Of a stretch of 64,000 nt of DNA, positions 21,924 to 33,615 are shown in pieces (within the stretch, counting starts at the first letter, position 1; each line of letters opens with the position of its first letter). The translations under genes and the position numbers were made by a program. Where the stretch lies: the NCBI GenBank assembly GCA_963281255.1, contig OY725502.1:3162001-3226000 (forward strand), given 5' to 3'. The DNA is from Aphrocallistes beatrix (Eukaryota; Porifera; Hexactinellida; Sceptrulophora; Aphrocallistidae). The notes beneath the pieces were generated by a model. That model searched no databases. It saw only the letters and a program-made list of their open reading frames with translations, and was not told the origin of the DNA.

Positions 21924-23608
21924 TCAAAAGCTAGACTATTGGGAAACAAAAATTAATAATAAAATATTTAAACAATTCAAACTGTTGCAGTGGTACATAA
22001 TGGGGACGCTGCATTAGGTCGAATTCTGATGTTGTCGATATATCGACTTCATGTCAGATTATTGTGAAGCTGAAAGTGAAGGTAGCATTTCTTTCTGAAG
22101 GGGGTTTCGAGGAGCATTTCAGATTAGGAATGGTGATCAAATGACCGACCATTTTAGGATTTTTGGCGTGACGATTCGAGTGTCAATCTTTCGGCATGAA
22201 GAACGAGGTATTTTGCCACAATCTCCTTAGAAATATGTTCGATCTATTGAAAACATATCTCAAATGAAATTCGATTTATCGACAACATAATTCTACCTAA
22301 TGCCTACATAATTAGTCGTACTAAACTGCAGGGATCAGGGAAATTCCAAGGCGCGCGAGACACTCCTTTAGGCGTATGATTCTAAGCGCAATCGTGTTTG
22401 GGAGCGCGAAATTTTGGATTATTCTCCTATATGGTACGTTATTCATTGAATTAAGCGTTTAAAAAATTTGATGGGATTGAGAATAGGAGCATGTCTCCGG
22501 CGAGCTGTATAATACTCTGGCAGGAATGACACAATTGGTATCAGTTTAGGAAAAAGCAGGATTGTCATACCAAATATTCAAATAAATCGATGCATCCTAT
22601 GTAGAATAGTTAATCTCTCATTGGTTGGCATGCTACTGCTGTATAAGGTGGTCAGGTAGATTTTGACTACAACCAGAACATTGTACTCATATACTCGTAG
22701 GCCCTACTTTGCGAGACAATAAGCTATAACCTGAAAAGCCGGAAATTGTTGAATTATCTTTGACATTTCCTCAATTTTTTGAGCCATTGACTTTCATCCC
22801 TCATCCAAAGAACAAAAACACAATAATATTTAGAATTTGCCTATTTTTGTACAAAATGGACAGTGGACACAAAAAAAAACTGGACAGTGGACACAAACAA
22901 AAAAACTGGACTGTCGAGAGGGCGAAAATACGATCTGGTTATCCACCCGACAGTTGCACTACGAATAATTCCTCTAACTAGTTTTACGAGACAACCATAA
23001 AGATACTCAACAAGCTCGTTCTAAAATATTTATCTTCTAATCAGGAATATGAATACACAGTGTAATTATAGTGAATAGCCAGGATATTATGAGGCTGCTA
23101 TCTGTGAGGAAGCCAGGAATACATTCTCACATGCACTTTCATTCATTTTGATTCAATTAATCTTCACAAAATTCCAAAGAAATTCATTGATCTCAATTTT
23201 AAAATACGTGTAACAAGCTAGAGCCATAAAAAAGACATTTACTTTCTCCGTAAACAAGAGATTACTGTGTAACTGGAAATAATTTATATTAAAACATAAC
23301 GATGGAACCCGTGTCTATAGCTTTTACGTTGTAACGGGATGCTACGAATTATCGGTCACTTCCAGCTGACAAGTTAGGAATTGAATGGCCACTCCAAGGT
23401 AGTACAGCTAGAGGGAGGCAAGTTTGGTTTCGCCAGGGACGTTTCTTATCTCAGGTTTGAAAATGTGCCTTTATTGTACACAAACGTACTTTTCTCGGCA
23501 TTTAATTAAGTTTTGATAATATAAATTGAAAGATATAATTTTCCTGAAAGATTATTTTTAGGTTATCAAACATTAGTTTTGCAGATAATTATATTCACAG
23601 TGATGACC
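21924..23608. other. Intergenic, no gene recognised
   Basis: Upstream of the protease gene and beyond. Small frames (such as 22760-22981, with GGACAGTGGACAC repeated twice) have no support. No clear transposon ends. Confidence 0.5.
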
Positions 23609-23706
23609 AAGAAGCGCCCTCGATCGCACCCGAAACGGAACTGAGGGTTATAGCAGGAATTTAAGGCTATAGGAGCGGGATCGGGTGCGGATAGTTGGCG
23701 CTCTTT
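23609..23706. repeat. Small GC-richer foldback
   Basis: The left arm AAGCGCCCTCGATCGCACCC pairs imperfectly with the right arm GGGTGCGGATAGTTGGCGCT. No target duplication found. Likely a MITE remnant. Confidence 0.45.
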
Positions 23707-23782
23707 GGACAACACTGAGTTAGAAACTAATAAATGTTTGTAAAAATGTTCTATTTCTATGATACAATAACGAGCTGTTAAG

Positions 23783-23909
23783 GGGCATGCCTAATTTCCG
23801 GGACGGGATGCTGTCCCGTCCCGGAGATTAGGCATCTTGACTCGTCCCGTCCCGGAAATTAGTTACCTGATGGTTCCGTCCCTTCCCGTCCCGGAAATTA
23901 GGCATGCCC
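23783..23909. mobile_element. Foldback MITE with 9-bp target duplication
   Basis: A perfect 9-bp duplication GCTGTTAAG lies at 23774-23782 and 23910-23918. The ends are GGGCATGCCTAATTTCCGGG and its exact inverse. The interior repeats GTCCCGTCCCGGAAATTAG. The 9-bp duplication suggests mobilisation by a MULE. Confidence 0.85.
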
Positions 23910-24399
23910 GCTGTTAAGCATCGCACTTTTTGTAGTAATTTTAGTAGTCAGAGTTTGTCGATTGGATCTGGGTTGGTTTAGTCAAGAGGAGAGCATCGAG
24001 CATCGCGTCAATGAAATTTAGCATCAGAGTTGAGACTGGTCTTTGAAGTTATTTGTTTCAAGCTGGGATTAGAACAACGCGAATTTGCTATTTTTCGGTC
24101 AATAGAGAGAGTCGCAAATAGTTTAGCTCTGTTCCGTACTTCTTCCCAGTTTTCTGGTACACTTCTGGAAGTAGAACAATGCGTGTATGTGCCTACTTCA
24201 TGGGTAATAGACTAATCAACTTCTTCAGTTAAACAACAGTTCACGCCAAAAAATCTGTTCATAATAGAGATACTTCATATTAAGCGAACTTGATTCAATA
24301 CAAATCCTATCTAAGAAATGGGACCAGGAGGTTAGTTCATAATAAACGAATGTTCATATTAAGCTGGTTCATAATAAGCGACCCTGACTGTGTCTTTAA

Positions 24400-24600
24400 A
24401 CCAGCTCTAAAAATCACGGAATTTGTCACACATCTGACCTATTGTGCAATCATATGATGACTAATCAAAATTCTATCAACAGACATGGGGCTTTGATACC
24501 ATACTTATATATGCTGGTGATACATCCCTAAGCTCTATTCTGTGTGGTTTAATGATTTTAGGCCGCGAATGTATTAGTTCAACCGAGGCGCATGCATTTG
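24400..24600. repeat. Half-copy of the large palindromic element
   Basis: GACCTATTGTGCAATCATAT, TGATACCATACTTATATATG and CTAAGCTCTATTCTGTGTGG match one arm of the palindromes at 59123-60115 and 43642-45959. Just before it, 24330-24385 repeats TTCATAATAAGCGA motifs from another MITE relic. Confidence 0.65.
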
Positions 24601-24706
24601 TCCGAATCGATTTTTGGAATATTGTCACTTGTCTAAATCAATATTTGGGCTGACTGTCACTTGTCCGAATTGGGAAGCTGCATTTTTCAGAATCTTGAAG
24701 TAGTCA

Positions 24707-25058
24707 CAAGGCTGGATTCGGTTAACCGGCTAACCGCCGTCGATCTCGGTTAACGGTTAATAAAATCTTGGATCGGTTAGCCGATCTGCTTTATTCTCTA
24801 AATATTTACACTAATTTCATTGTTTTTCGACAGGGATTCATGAATATTACTTCTAAAAAATTAATAATACATCATAATTTCTATTTTTAATCATATAGTA
24901 TAATTCGAGACAACTGAAAATTATCAAATTAATAACTAGCATGTTAAATATTAGTCTAAAAATCCATATTTCAACCAATGAATATTGACATCGGTTAACC
25001 GCCATAGAGGAAACCAAAATAACAGAGCCCTAAAATCGGTTAACCAACCCCAGCCCTG
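24707..25058. mobile_element. hAT-type MITE, 352 bp
   Basis: The ends are CAAGGCTGGATTCGGTTAAC and, inverted, GGTTAACCAACCCCAGCCCTG. Flanking GTAGTCA lies at 24700-24706 and 25059-25065 (7 bp exact of an expected 8). CGGTTAACCG motifs are repeated inside. Confidence 0.75.
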
Positions 25059-25065
25059 GTAGTCA

Positions 25066-26399
25066 TTAGGAGCTCGCTCCTTTCTCTATGCACTCATTTA
25101 GCCTAAATCATAGCGTACTCAATATAAAGCCTGGTATCACATGTACCATGGATGAAGTAGAAGATGGGAATATAAAAATTCTTAAAAGTCTATCTGCTTA
25201 GCTTATAACTTATGCTATTTAATGTCCTTAAGATTTTTTCTGATTTTCATTGAATTCCATAACTATTAATAATTTTCGATATCATCCATACCTCTCCAGC
25301 ATCGATTTCTTCCGTACTTTTCGCACGCGCCAAGCAGTGTGAACTTCTTTCGTCCAGAGACTAGCGTGTGGTTGCGATGTCTTCACTCTTCCGACACCAT
25401 ACTAGACAGAATTGTTTAAGTAGAGGAAGTCTTGCCAACTCCCATCAAGAGCTGAACAGAGGATCCCAGTTTTCAATATTATTGGGTAATGAGTCCTTTA
25501 ACTATATTCTAAAGTATTGGAGACCTTGCCACATGCTTTACTATGATATTTCCCACGTTATCAACCCGTTTGCTTGTAGACAATTGAAATAGACAATGAC
25601 CATCGTTTTCATCTTCTCATAGAAAGTATACCATCGATGCTATGACTTCACCAGGTACAATATTGGGGAATTAAATTCTTTCAGTGGTTTCCAAGGAAGC
25701 TTTCATTCATTGTCACAGAAGGCAGGCTTTAATAATAGAACAGCACTTCTTAAAAATTTCTGAGTATGAACTCGTATCAGGATCGAAGAGGAATAATTAA
25801 TCTTCCCCCTGGCCGGTCCTGAGCCACTGCATTCTTGAATGAGCTGTCCTGTCCCGTTCCAACTGTTTACAGAACAGTTATATCATGAAAATAGATAATA
25901 AAGCAGCTAATGATAAATCAAAAGATATAATTATAAGTCAAAATGTGTAGATAACTGCTTTTTAGAAAGTTCATGTGCCACTACTCAAAAGTTCATGAAA
26001 ATAGTTAAATCTATGAACTTCGTTCTTGATATGGCAACAGTGATCATAATTGCTCAAAAGTATTATAAGAAACTAATCTCTACTGGGTTAATGCAAATGT
26101 TGTATGCTGATTAAAGAAAAGAGCCCGGTCAAGCGGATTTCAGGTTCCAAAGATTGGTTATAGTTCGCAAGAAATAATACCTTCAATTAACCAAATGCTA
26201 TTTCATAGAAATGCACGAATGTAATAACATTCCATTGAAAAGTTCCATAATTTACATATCAACCGATGCCCAGCTTGGTTTAAATATGAAAACTAGGTGA
26301 AAAATGTGAGAAATGTGGAAAGTCAATGATTTTAAGTTGTCCAGGTTTTAGTAAAAATCCTCCATCTCGTTCTTTATTTTGTTTAATCGCTAAAGTATC
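25066..26399. other. Intergenic, no gene recognised
   Basis: AT-rich, with no convincing open frame (the frame at 25368-25592 has no family resemblance) and no clear element ends. Confidence 0.45.
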
Positions 26400-26840
26400 T
26401 TCAATTAAGAAGTGGAGGAGCGGGTCATGCGATGGAAGGTTAATGAAAAGCTACTCAAATGTTGTCCAACACTTATCGTGCTACTAACAACTAGGGCATT
26501 AGTTGATCGTGGAAAGGAAGATCGCGATCCTAATCCCGATCCTAGCTGATATTTTGATCGACGATCCCGATCAAGATCAAAATTTCAAAAAGGATCGCGA
26601 TCCCGATTCGATAATTTTTCCGATCATATTTGTAACAATATACTAGTGCTAGAAGAGAACTCAAATTGTTACAGCTTAGTAAAAAACTGGAATAAATTAA
26701 TGATGGTGGGGAGAGAAGGTAATACAAATCTCTAAAAATGATCTGGCTAAAAAAGATCGATCTTCCATCCGATCATTTAAAATAAAAAGGATCGCCGATC
26801 TTTATTCGATCGTTGATCGTGATCGTGCGATCCTAATACC

Positions 26841-28702
26841 CAAGGCCGGCGAGAGGGGGGGCAAAATACCCAGCGTCCGGGACCTTGCAAGGGGCCCGGC
26901 AAAGCCGGGCCGCGTGCTCGTTGCGACTTCAGTCTTAGGGTGACTGGCGTAACTGCAATGCGGACCAATGAAATGTTGAAACCATTATGTGTACCTACGA
27001 AATACCTCTTATATTTGTCTATGTGTTTCTCTCGCTTATTAGAGTATTAGCGCGCATTTGGCTGGTGAATGAAAGAATGGATTCTTACCATCATAAGTCG
27101 GGGAGCAAGAAGAGAAAGGAGAATATTGTAAGGGAAAAAAATTGCCAAACGAGGGCAGAGATCACTTTCCAGATTTTTGATCCCAGGCGGATAATGCTCT
27201 ACTTGTGTTGATGATGCAGTTATGATTTCTTTAGAAAGTGATGCTGCTGATGTTGATGATACGAATACTTCGCGATTTGATTGTGAGCTCACACTGGAAC
27301 AATCTTGTTCTGACAGTAGTAGCTGTAGTAGTGCGGCATTGGAGGTTCAGCCGTATACTATATATATAGCTCCTACCGCTGAAAGTACAGTTGTAGAAAG
27401 TACTCCCTTGATATCCGTAGGGCAGCTGCATAGTTTTGACATCGGAATGCTCGACAACGAGACACCTTCCTCAGAACAGATCCGCACCGCTGTGCAGAGG
27501 GGCCATCAAAGACATCCTACTGTTTTCCCTCCTGATAAGACGGGCCGTAATTTCCCATGTTCCTTGTTGAATACACAATTGAACAATGGGGAAAAAGTCC
27601 TTCGTGACTGGTTAGTATGGAGCAATGAAAAGCAGTCACTTTACTGTTTGTGTTGCCGTCTATTTTACAAAGGCCCGGGACGGCCAACGCTAGCTCAACT
27701 ACATGGTATAAGTGACAACTGGCGAACACTATATGAAAAAATACCTCAACATCAAAAGAGTCACGTTCATAAGTCGTGTTATCTGGAGTGGCTAAGATTG
27801 GAAAAGGCCATTGCAAAAGCTGCAACAATTTATATAGTACTTGATCAAAGCATTCGAAGTGAGGTGTTAAAATGGAAGTTAATACTTACCAGGATGTTGG
27901 ATGTAACCCTGTTTTTGGCTGAGAGGGGTCTCCCGTTCAGAGGAAACAGTGAAAAGATAGGTGACCCACACAATGGTCTGTTCCTTGGAATTTGTGAACT
28001 GCTTGCACGTTATGATAAAGTGCTAGAACTACACATTGCTTCCGTAAAGGAGGCTCAAGATTCCAGTCACCGGATGCAAGTAACTTATCTTTCGAAAGAC
28101 ACTCAAAACGAGTTCATTGAATGTTGTGCACATAGTGTCCTCAAACGGCTTCTCAAGGAAATTGAGGATTCCAAGTATTATGCAATCATAGTAGATGCCA
28201 CTCCAGACACTGCACATTTAGAGCAGAATGTGTTTATTCTAAGATACGTAGCACATAACCTGGAGGTAAATACGTGGTTGCTATACTTTAATTCAATGCT
28301 ATACTTTAATTCAGACTTTGCACGTCAGCAGAGCTTTGAGGCACTAATTGACGATTTTGCCAACAGCAAGGCCAGAAAAGTTAGGTTGTCGTAAAGTGTC
28401 TTCGATGTAAAGTGAATGATCAAATAATAATAGTTTTCATATAAATTGTAGACGTTGCGTTGTAGATTGTTGCGTATAAGACCGAGCTGGTCATGTCTTG
28501 CGATAACAATTATATAGTATTGTACTGTACTACCGTTACAACTGTACAATAGACAATAACTTTCATAATAAGCGCATCTAAAAAGTAAACCTGCAAGCCA
28601 TCATTCACATATTTCACGTAATTGACGCAAATTTATTAATTTAGGGAAGGGGGCCCGTATACATGTCAGTCCTGGGCCCGGGTTTTGCTCTCGCCGGCCT
28701 TG
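26841..28702 (+). mobile_element. hAT transposon (ZMYM/DUF4371-like), inner layer
   Basis: A perfect 8-bp duplication CTAATACC lies at 26833-26840 and 28703-28710. The ends are CAAGGCCGGCGAGAG and its exact inverse CTCTCGCCGGCCTTG. It is 1862 bp and carries one long frame. It is inserted near the right end of the outer MITE. Confidence 0.9.
27222..28394 (+). pseudogene. hAT transposase, N-terminal 390 codons
   Basis: The open frame from ATG 27222 to the stop at 28392-28394. Residues about 90-185 form the TTF/ZMYM-type zinc region (FPCSLLNTQLN, LYCLCCRLFYKGPG, HKSCYLEWLRLEKAI). About 225-265 match the DUF4371 block of ZMYM1-like hAT proteins (LFLAERGLPFRGNSEKIGDP and LGICELLARYDKVLE), followed by VDATPDTAHLEQ, where the first catalytic Asp is expected. 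The protein stops before the second half and the dimerisation domain, and the element ends 300 bp later, so it is a deleted, non-autonomous copy despite the clean frame. There is a short internal repeat (YFNSMLYFNSDF). A truncated product acting as a repressor cannot be excluded. Confidence 0.8.
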
Positions 28703-28994
28703 CTAATACCCTTCTAACAACCACGTCTATCCCACCATATCGTGCATTCTGCACCTTCTACTGGTAACTCCAGTCGCATCTGTTTCTGTGGAGAGGGCCA
28801 ATTCTGCTCTGGCATATGTTAAGAGGGAACTCCATAGTAGTATGGGCTAAGATCGAATGAATGGCTTGATTATATTGAATATCTACAAGGACATTCCTCT
28901 TCTGTACTCTCAGATTCTGAATCGGTTTGCGGCCAGAGCACCACGTCTAATGAAGCTGAAAGATCCAATAAATCACGCAGATGACGAGGACTGA

Positions 28995-29300
28995 CAGTGG
29001 CCATAGCAGCTGGTACTTTCCAGTGGCGGCGGATATAGGAGGACGTAATATATTATATTTGAACTTAATATTGTATGCATCTTATATGGAATTACTAATT
29101 AGAAATTGAGTTTAAACTTTAAACTGACATCTGAGCATATAGAAGTTAAAATTTTCAGGGGGGTTAAGCCCTCCAGACTCCCAATAAGGTCGCTCGCTAT
29201 GCTCGCTTCAAACACCTTTTTGGGGCCCCTTTTTGAGATTTCTGGATCAGCTAGCGCTCATGTATAATCTTTCATTTGTTATGATATCGTTCATTTATTT
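28995..29300. other. Spacer, nothing recognised
   Basis: A short non-coding stretch between the hAT nest and the duplicated flank of the membrane-protein copy. Confidence 0.4.
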
Positions 29301-29528
29301 GATTACGATACAAATCATTCACTTGTTTACAATACAAATATTGCATTCTGCTTTTCTTAAACCTTACTATTAGCTTGATAAATACCTACTATTTGTGCAA
29401 AGTAATAGCAATTAACTCTGTAGTAATCAATATGATACTGTCAAGTTGTAAAGGTATTTTTTGAAAATAACACATGTATGATATGAAAATATATAAAAGA
29501 ACTAAGAAGAATCAGTAGTACAACAGAG

Positions 29529-30645
29529 ATGACCACACTTACGAGTTTTCAACTAAGATTTTCCCTTTTATGGTAGTACCATATTGTCTAGCTTTGCTCG
29601 TCGTAATTGGATACTTCATTCATAGAAAAATCTGTATCATGAATGCTATCAAAAATGTCCCAGCAGCAACCATACTCCAGATTAATCTCAAAAACGTAAA
29701 AAAGAATTTACAAATAAAATCGATGATATACAACTTCATTCTCGTTTTGTCCATGCTAGAATTGGGTGCTGCTGCTGTTTGGGGACTTTCCAATATCCTC
29801 ATCTATTATACTCCATACAATTTGAAAGATTTTAATATTTCCAATCAGTCTCCAGAATTCACGTACACTAATACACCACATGCTAAATACAGATATGATA
29901 GTTCTCATCTTAATCCCTCGAATAATGTATCTATTTCTAATCGTTTTAAGGAGAGCGTTCCTCGATTGTCCTTATAGGAACTGTATAAAACGGAATGTTG
30001 TTCACATTCTTGGAAGATTTTTCGTAATCCTACTCTTGTCATCTTTCGTGCATACCTGGTATCTATCTCAGCTCATCTTCTTTCCACTGGGTTTGTTAGA
30101 TTTCCGATTGTACATTCGTTCTAGTTACAGTTTCTATCTTTTATTGAAAGGAAGGAGAGACGAAGCAAAATTTCATTCTTCTAAACGTGATTATTTAGAT
30201 AAAATGAAAATAGTTAACAAGTTCTTCTACTCACAGATATTGATGACAGTATGTGCTACTCTCCTACTGGCTACTTTTTTCTAGCTTTGGTAATGGTTCC
30301 TTTTAGCATTATTGCTTTCAACCCATGTTTTTTAAGTGACATTAGTCTCGGCTATTTTCCAACTCTAAATTTTCCCCATAAAGAGATATATATATATCGA
30401 TATACAGATATTTACACATAACTAAACTCTTAATCACTGCAATCATGAACATAACCATATTCTTTTCATATTTTACACTTCGCATATCAATATTTTTGAA
30501 CATTTTGAGGAGAGGAAATAATGTTAATATACGCATCACACAACCACTAATGAAGAGATATAGATCCAATTTAGAGAATCGATGCAGAATTGAAAACCGG
30601 AGACCACCGTTCATACAAGCGTTTCGGTCAAATACATTGTACTAA
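29529..30645 (+). pseudogene. Inverted duplicate of the orphan membrane protein gene
   Basis: It aligns in inverse orientation with 14006-15163, with the upstream flank also shared. Breaks relative to the intact gene are: loss of one T in codon 4 (CACTTACGAG for CACTTTACGAG); a deletion of about 30 bases after FNISN; divergence with an early stop after FFYSQILMTV near 30284; and an AT-rich replacement around 30375-30430. The last segment (IFLNILRRGNN, then PFIQAFRSN) is again recognisable up to the stop at 30645. A restart at 29570 could give at most 135 residues. It is non-functional as a full protein. Confidence 0.85.
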
Positions 30646-31061
30646 TTTTGTTATCGTTTACTTTACAAAAAGTGGGTTAAACGTTGTATCTTTTTCACAT
30701 TAATTTCAGTAATAGATGTACATATATAATATTCTAATAGCGATATTTGCAATCCGCATCAAATTTCCATTAATTTGATAGCACACACGAACGGATTCGG
30801 ACTACTTTGAAACTGGAATGTCGTCACATTCCAAATTCGTTTGTCATTGCCAAAATTGCCGGAATTCTTTTAGTGCTCACACATTTTCATTATTTCTCTT
30901 ATTGATATTGTCCTCAGGTATCTATCGATAGAGCTGTAATGCAATAATTCCGGTAATTAAATGCAGTGATTGCAATCCATAAAACACTCCAACCTTCCAA
31001 CCTTAAGCATTTTTACTAAACTTCGTAAGTATCCACAGATATTTTTAGTGTGCTTCCTATG

Positions 31062-31102
31062 TATATTATTATATTGGATCTATGATCCAATATAATAATA
31101 TA
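31062..31102. repeat. Perfect 19-bp palindrome
   Basis: TATATTATTATATTGGATC, a 3-nt TAT spacer, then the exact inverse. It is followed at 31131-31146 by a CCGG-rich run (GGCCGGCCGGCCGG). Confidence 0.9.
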
Positions 31103-31499
31103 GTAGCACAGTACTAAAATGAGTGCTGGTGTCCGGCCGGCCGGCCGTAAGTGGTGCACAGACCAGAGTTTGAAAGATATCGCCCTGAAATCTTCTGTGA
31201 AGCTGCGGACATATATGTAGATGTGCACCTCCTTATACGATTTTCAATATATGCTAAATCTGTGATTCTCAAAGTGAGCCGTAGAGCCCCCCAGGGGGCG
31301 CTGAAAGGTTGACACAGCAATAATGATGAGTGGTTAATAGAAATAAAATGATAAGAGATATAAATAAACATATATTGTGTAAAGTGTTCAGAATAGATGA
31401 CTCTACAAAATTATGTTAATTAATTATTCTGACGTCATCATGATGACACAGCCAAAATTTACACCCACAATTTTAATCCTACAAACTTTAATTGATGTA

Positions 31500-31620
31500 A
31501 GAAAAGCCCCTCACAGATGGGCTAGAAGTGTGCTTCCAAATTCCTTGGATGACATGTATTGTGTCATCATCCAAGGAATGTGGAAGCACACTTCTGGCCC
31601 GTCTGTGAGGGGCCTTTTCT
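31500..31620. repeat. Foldback, ~57-bp arms
   Basis: AGAAAAGCCCCTCACAGATG at the left is the inverse of the right end (CTGTGAGGGGCCTTTTCT). The arms run to a short AT loop around 31556-31561 with a few mismatches. Confidence 0.85.
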
Positions 31621-31966
31621 CTTTTCGTTAGTCATGCAAATTTCTTTCGGAAGTGGTACAACCAGCAGACTGGACAAAATGTATTATTTGCTTTATACTA
31701 GTAACACCAGAAGCATTGTCCAGCACAAAGTAATCGCAGTAACAAAGGTGCTGGATACATTACTCTGTCCAGAAATCTGCTTAGATTCCACTAGCTGAAA
31801 GTTTGATGAAGGTCCTGGTATACCTCATGAACGTTGCAACAGCACCAAGCCAAGTGGCACAAATCCTATTATAGCAATTTTAAAACCATTAAATTGAAGA
31901 GGGCTGAGAAAAGAGAATCAACAAGCCAAGAAGAACCAACAACATCCAGAAAGTACACCCGGTTAA

Positions 31967-32486
31967 GTGTTCAACATTTCAGAATCACAGAAAGAGGTTT
32001 GTTTCTTTTGTGAGATGGCAGACCTCCTAAGCTGTATTGAAAAGTATTGCACTACTCAAACTGTTGTACCAGAAGCTGAAGTCATCATCCTTGACGGAGC
32101 TGGTATTGTCAATATGGTCAGACCCACTTTAGCTAAGACATTTGATGAGTATGCTTTAAAGATGTCTGTTCCATATATTCAGAGTCAACTTCACAGAGCT
32201 TGTCGAGTGAATATTGTATGGAATCAGTATTTCGAGAACAGCTTGAAATCAATGACCAGACAGAAACGAGGAAAGAGTGTTAGAATAAAGGTGCGAGAGT
32301 CAACTTGTCTACCAACAAACTGGCAGAAGTTTCTTCGGGTCGATGAAAATAAGTCCTAACTAACAAACAGATAGTTACAACATATGGGCCCAATGTATTG
32401 TCTACACAGCCGCAAGACACAAGTTTACTTGCCCAATGTAGCCATGAAGAATCGGACACCCGCATGCTTCTGCAGCCATGGGTTTG
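31967..32486 (+). pseudogene. Fragment of a transposon-borne protein family
   Basis: A 130-codon frame (31967-32359) reads VIILDGAGIVNMVRPTLAKT, VPYIQSQLHRACRVNIVW and LPTNWQKFLRVDENKS. A frame change then leads into VTTYGPNVLS and CSHEESDTRMLL (about 32370-32475). I remember this arrangement from many uncharacterised, repetitive proteins of marine invertebrates and fish, but I know no established function. It lies inside an element with long inverted ends, so it is probably that element's protein. The frameshift and missing ends make it a relic. Confidence 0.65.
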
Positions 32487-32906
32487 GAAAGTTTACTCTA
32501 CAAACAGTGGACACTGCGTAGTAATTTTGGCTGTATCTTCCATCCCAAGACTGCAGTTGTGATGGGGATTGTGATGACTAATGAGAATTTAAATAAAAAT
32601 TAAGAATTCTGGCAACTTTTCGTCCATGGCAACGACAAACAAATTTGGAATGTGACAACATTCCATTCTCAAATGAGCCCAAATCCGTTTATGGGACACA
32701 TCAATTAATGGAAATTTGATGCAGATTGCAAATATCGCTATGAGCTGATAAGATTTTAAAATGTTAGATTTATTTGTGAACTTGTACCAGTTGTTCAGAC
32801 GGACTTACCCATTGTGGGGAGCAATTTTTTTGGTTCGATTTGAAAACTAGCAAAGTCATAATTTAGGACATACTTTTTAACAAATAAAGATCAACAATTT
32901 TAAATA

Positions 32907-33470
32907 CAGGTATCCCTCGCCGTTCGCGGGGGTTACGTTCCTGAGAATTGTCGCGAATGGCAAAATCGCGAACGGCAAGACGTTAGTTCAATGAGAATAG
33001 TAGGGTTACGTTCCTAGATTATAAAAACGACGCTAGATGCAGTTTGCTAAATACGTTATTGATTCAATAGTCGAGCTGTAATACTGATACAAACACTGGC
33101 ACAAGTGAAATGGTAATAAATGAAGTGATAAATGAAAGATATAGATCCCCTAGTAGCAAACCTAAGTACCATACCTAAATAGTAATGTCTAGTCGTACAA
33201 TCACCAACCAATTTCCTCTTATGCATGATGTAATTATTGGGTAGAAAATTATAAGTATAGAAACAATAGGAACAGTAAATGATATTGCCAGGATAATATG
33301 TAGATACGTATAAGTTATGAACTCATGGTAGCCCATGAAACTAGTGAAGAGTACCGAAAACCGCGAATAGTCGAGGGAACGAGTCGCGAATAGCAAAACA
33401 AGACTCAAAGAAATTTCTGCGAATAGTCGAAACCGCGAATGGCAAACTCGCGAACGGCGAGGGCTGCCTG
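32907..33470. mobile_element. pogo/Tigger-like MITE, 564 bp
   Basis: It starts CAGGTATCCCTCGCCGTTCG and ends CGAACGGCGAGGGCTGCCTG, with TA on both sides (32905-32906 and 33471-33472). The interior repeats TCGCGAATGGCAAA motifs. A right-end fragment is at 12873-12922. No transposase. Confidence 0.85.
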
Positions 33471-33615
33471 TACTTCATATATTAAATTATCAATTAAAAT
33501 TATTGCACTAATACATGTTGTTAAATGTCTACCAAATTTTTTATAACTCAACAAATGACTCTGCCAAAATTAGTGGAACGTCTAACAACTTAGTGAAAAG
33601 ACTGACAAAATTTCA

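Larger units (their letters stand above)
26492..28713. mobile_element. hAT MITE (outer layer) carrying a second hAT
   Basis: A perfect 8-bp duplication CTAACAAC lies at 26484-26491 and 28714-28721. The ends are TAGGGCATTAG and, inverted, CTAATACCCTT. The interior is rich in GATCGCGATC/GATCCCGATC motifs. Without the inner element (26841-28702 plus duplication) it is about 352 bp. Confidence 0.85.
26400..28994 (+). pseudogene. Old hAT transposase C-terminus, split by nested hATs
   Basis: The pieces are about 26420-26491 and 28722-28994. The second reads ILHLLLVTPVASVSVERANS, then ALAYVKRELHSSMG, an in-frame stop, then DRMNGLIILNIYKDIP and a final stop at 28994. That order is the hAT dimerisation domain. 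The first piece gives VMRWKVNEKLLKCCPT, which fits the segment just before it. The intervening 26492-28721 is a nested insertion with its own target duplication. The in-frame stop shows it is dead, and the nesting shows it is the oldest of the three layers. Confidence 0.7.
30735..32742. mobile_element. 2-kb element with long terminal inverted repeats
   Basis: About 140 bp at the left (30735-30876) reappears inverted at the right (about 32600-32742). Shared blocks include ATAGCGATATTTGCAATC, GCATCAAATTTCCATTAAT and ATTCCAAAT. No target duplication was found. It carries the frame at 31967-32359. The class is not clear to me. Confidence 0.7.

Noticed and set aside
27222..28394. ZMYM-like 390-aa frame as a host gene
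   Set aside because: It is bounded by hAT ends and an 8-bp duplication and lacks the C-terminal half, so it is a deleted transposase.
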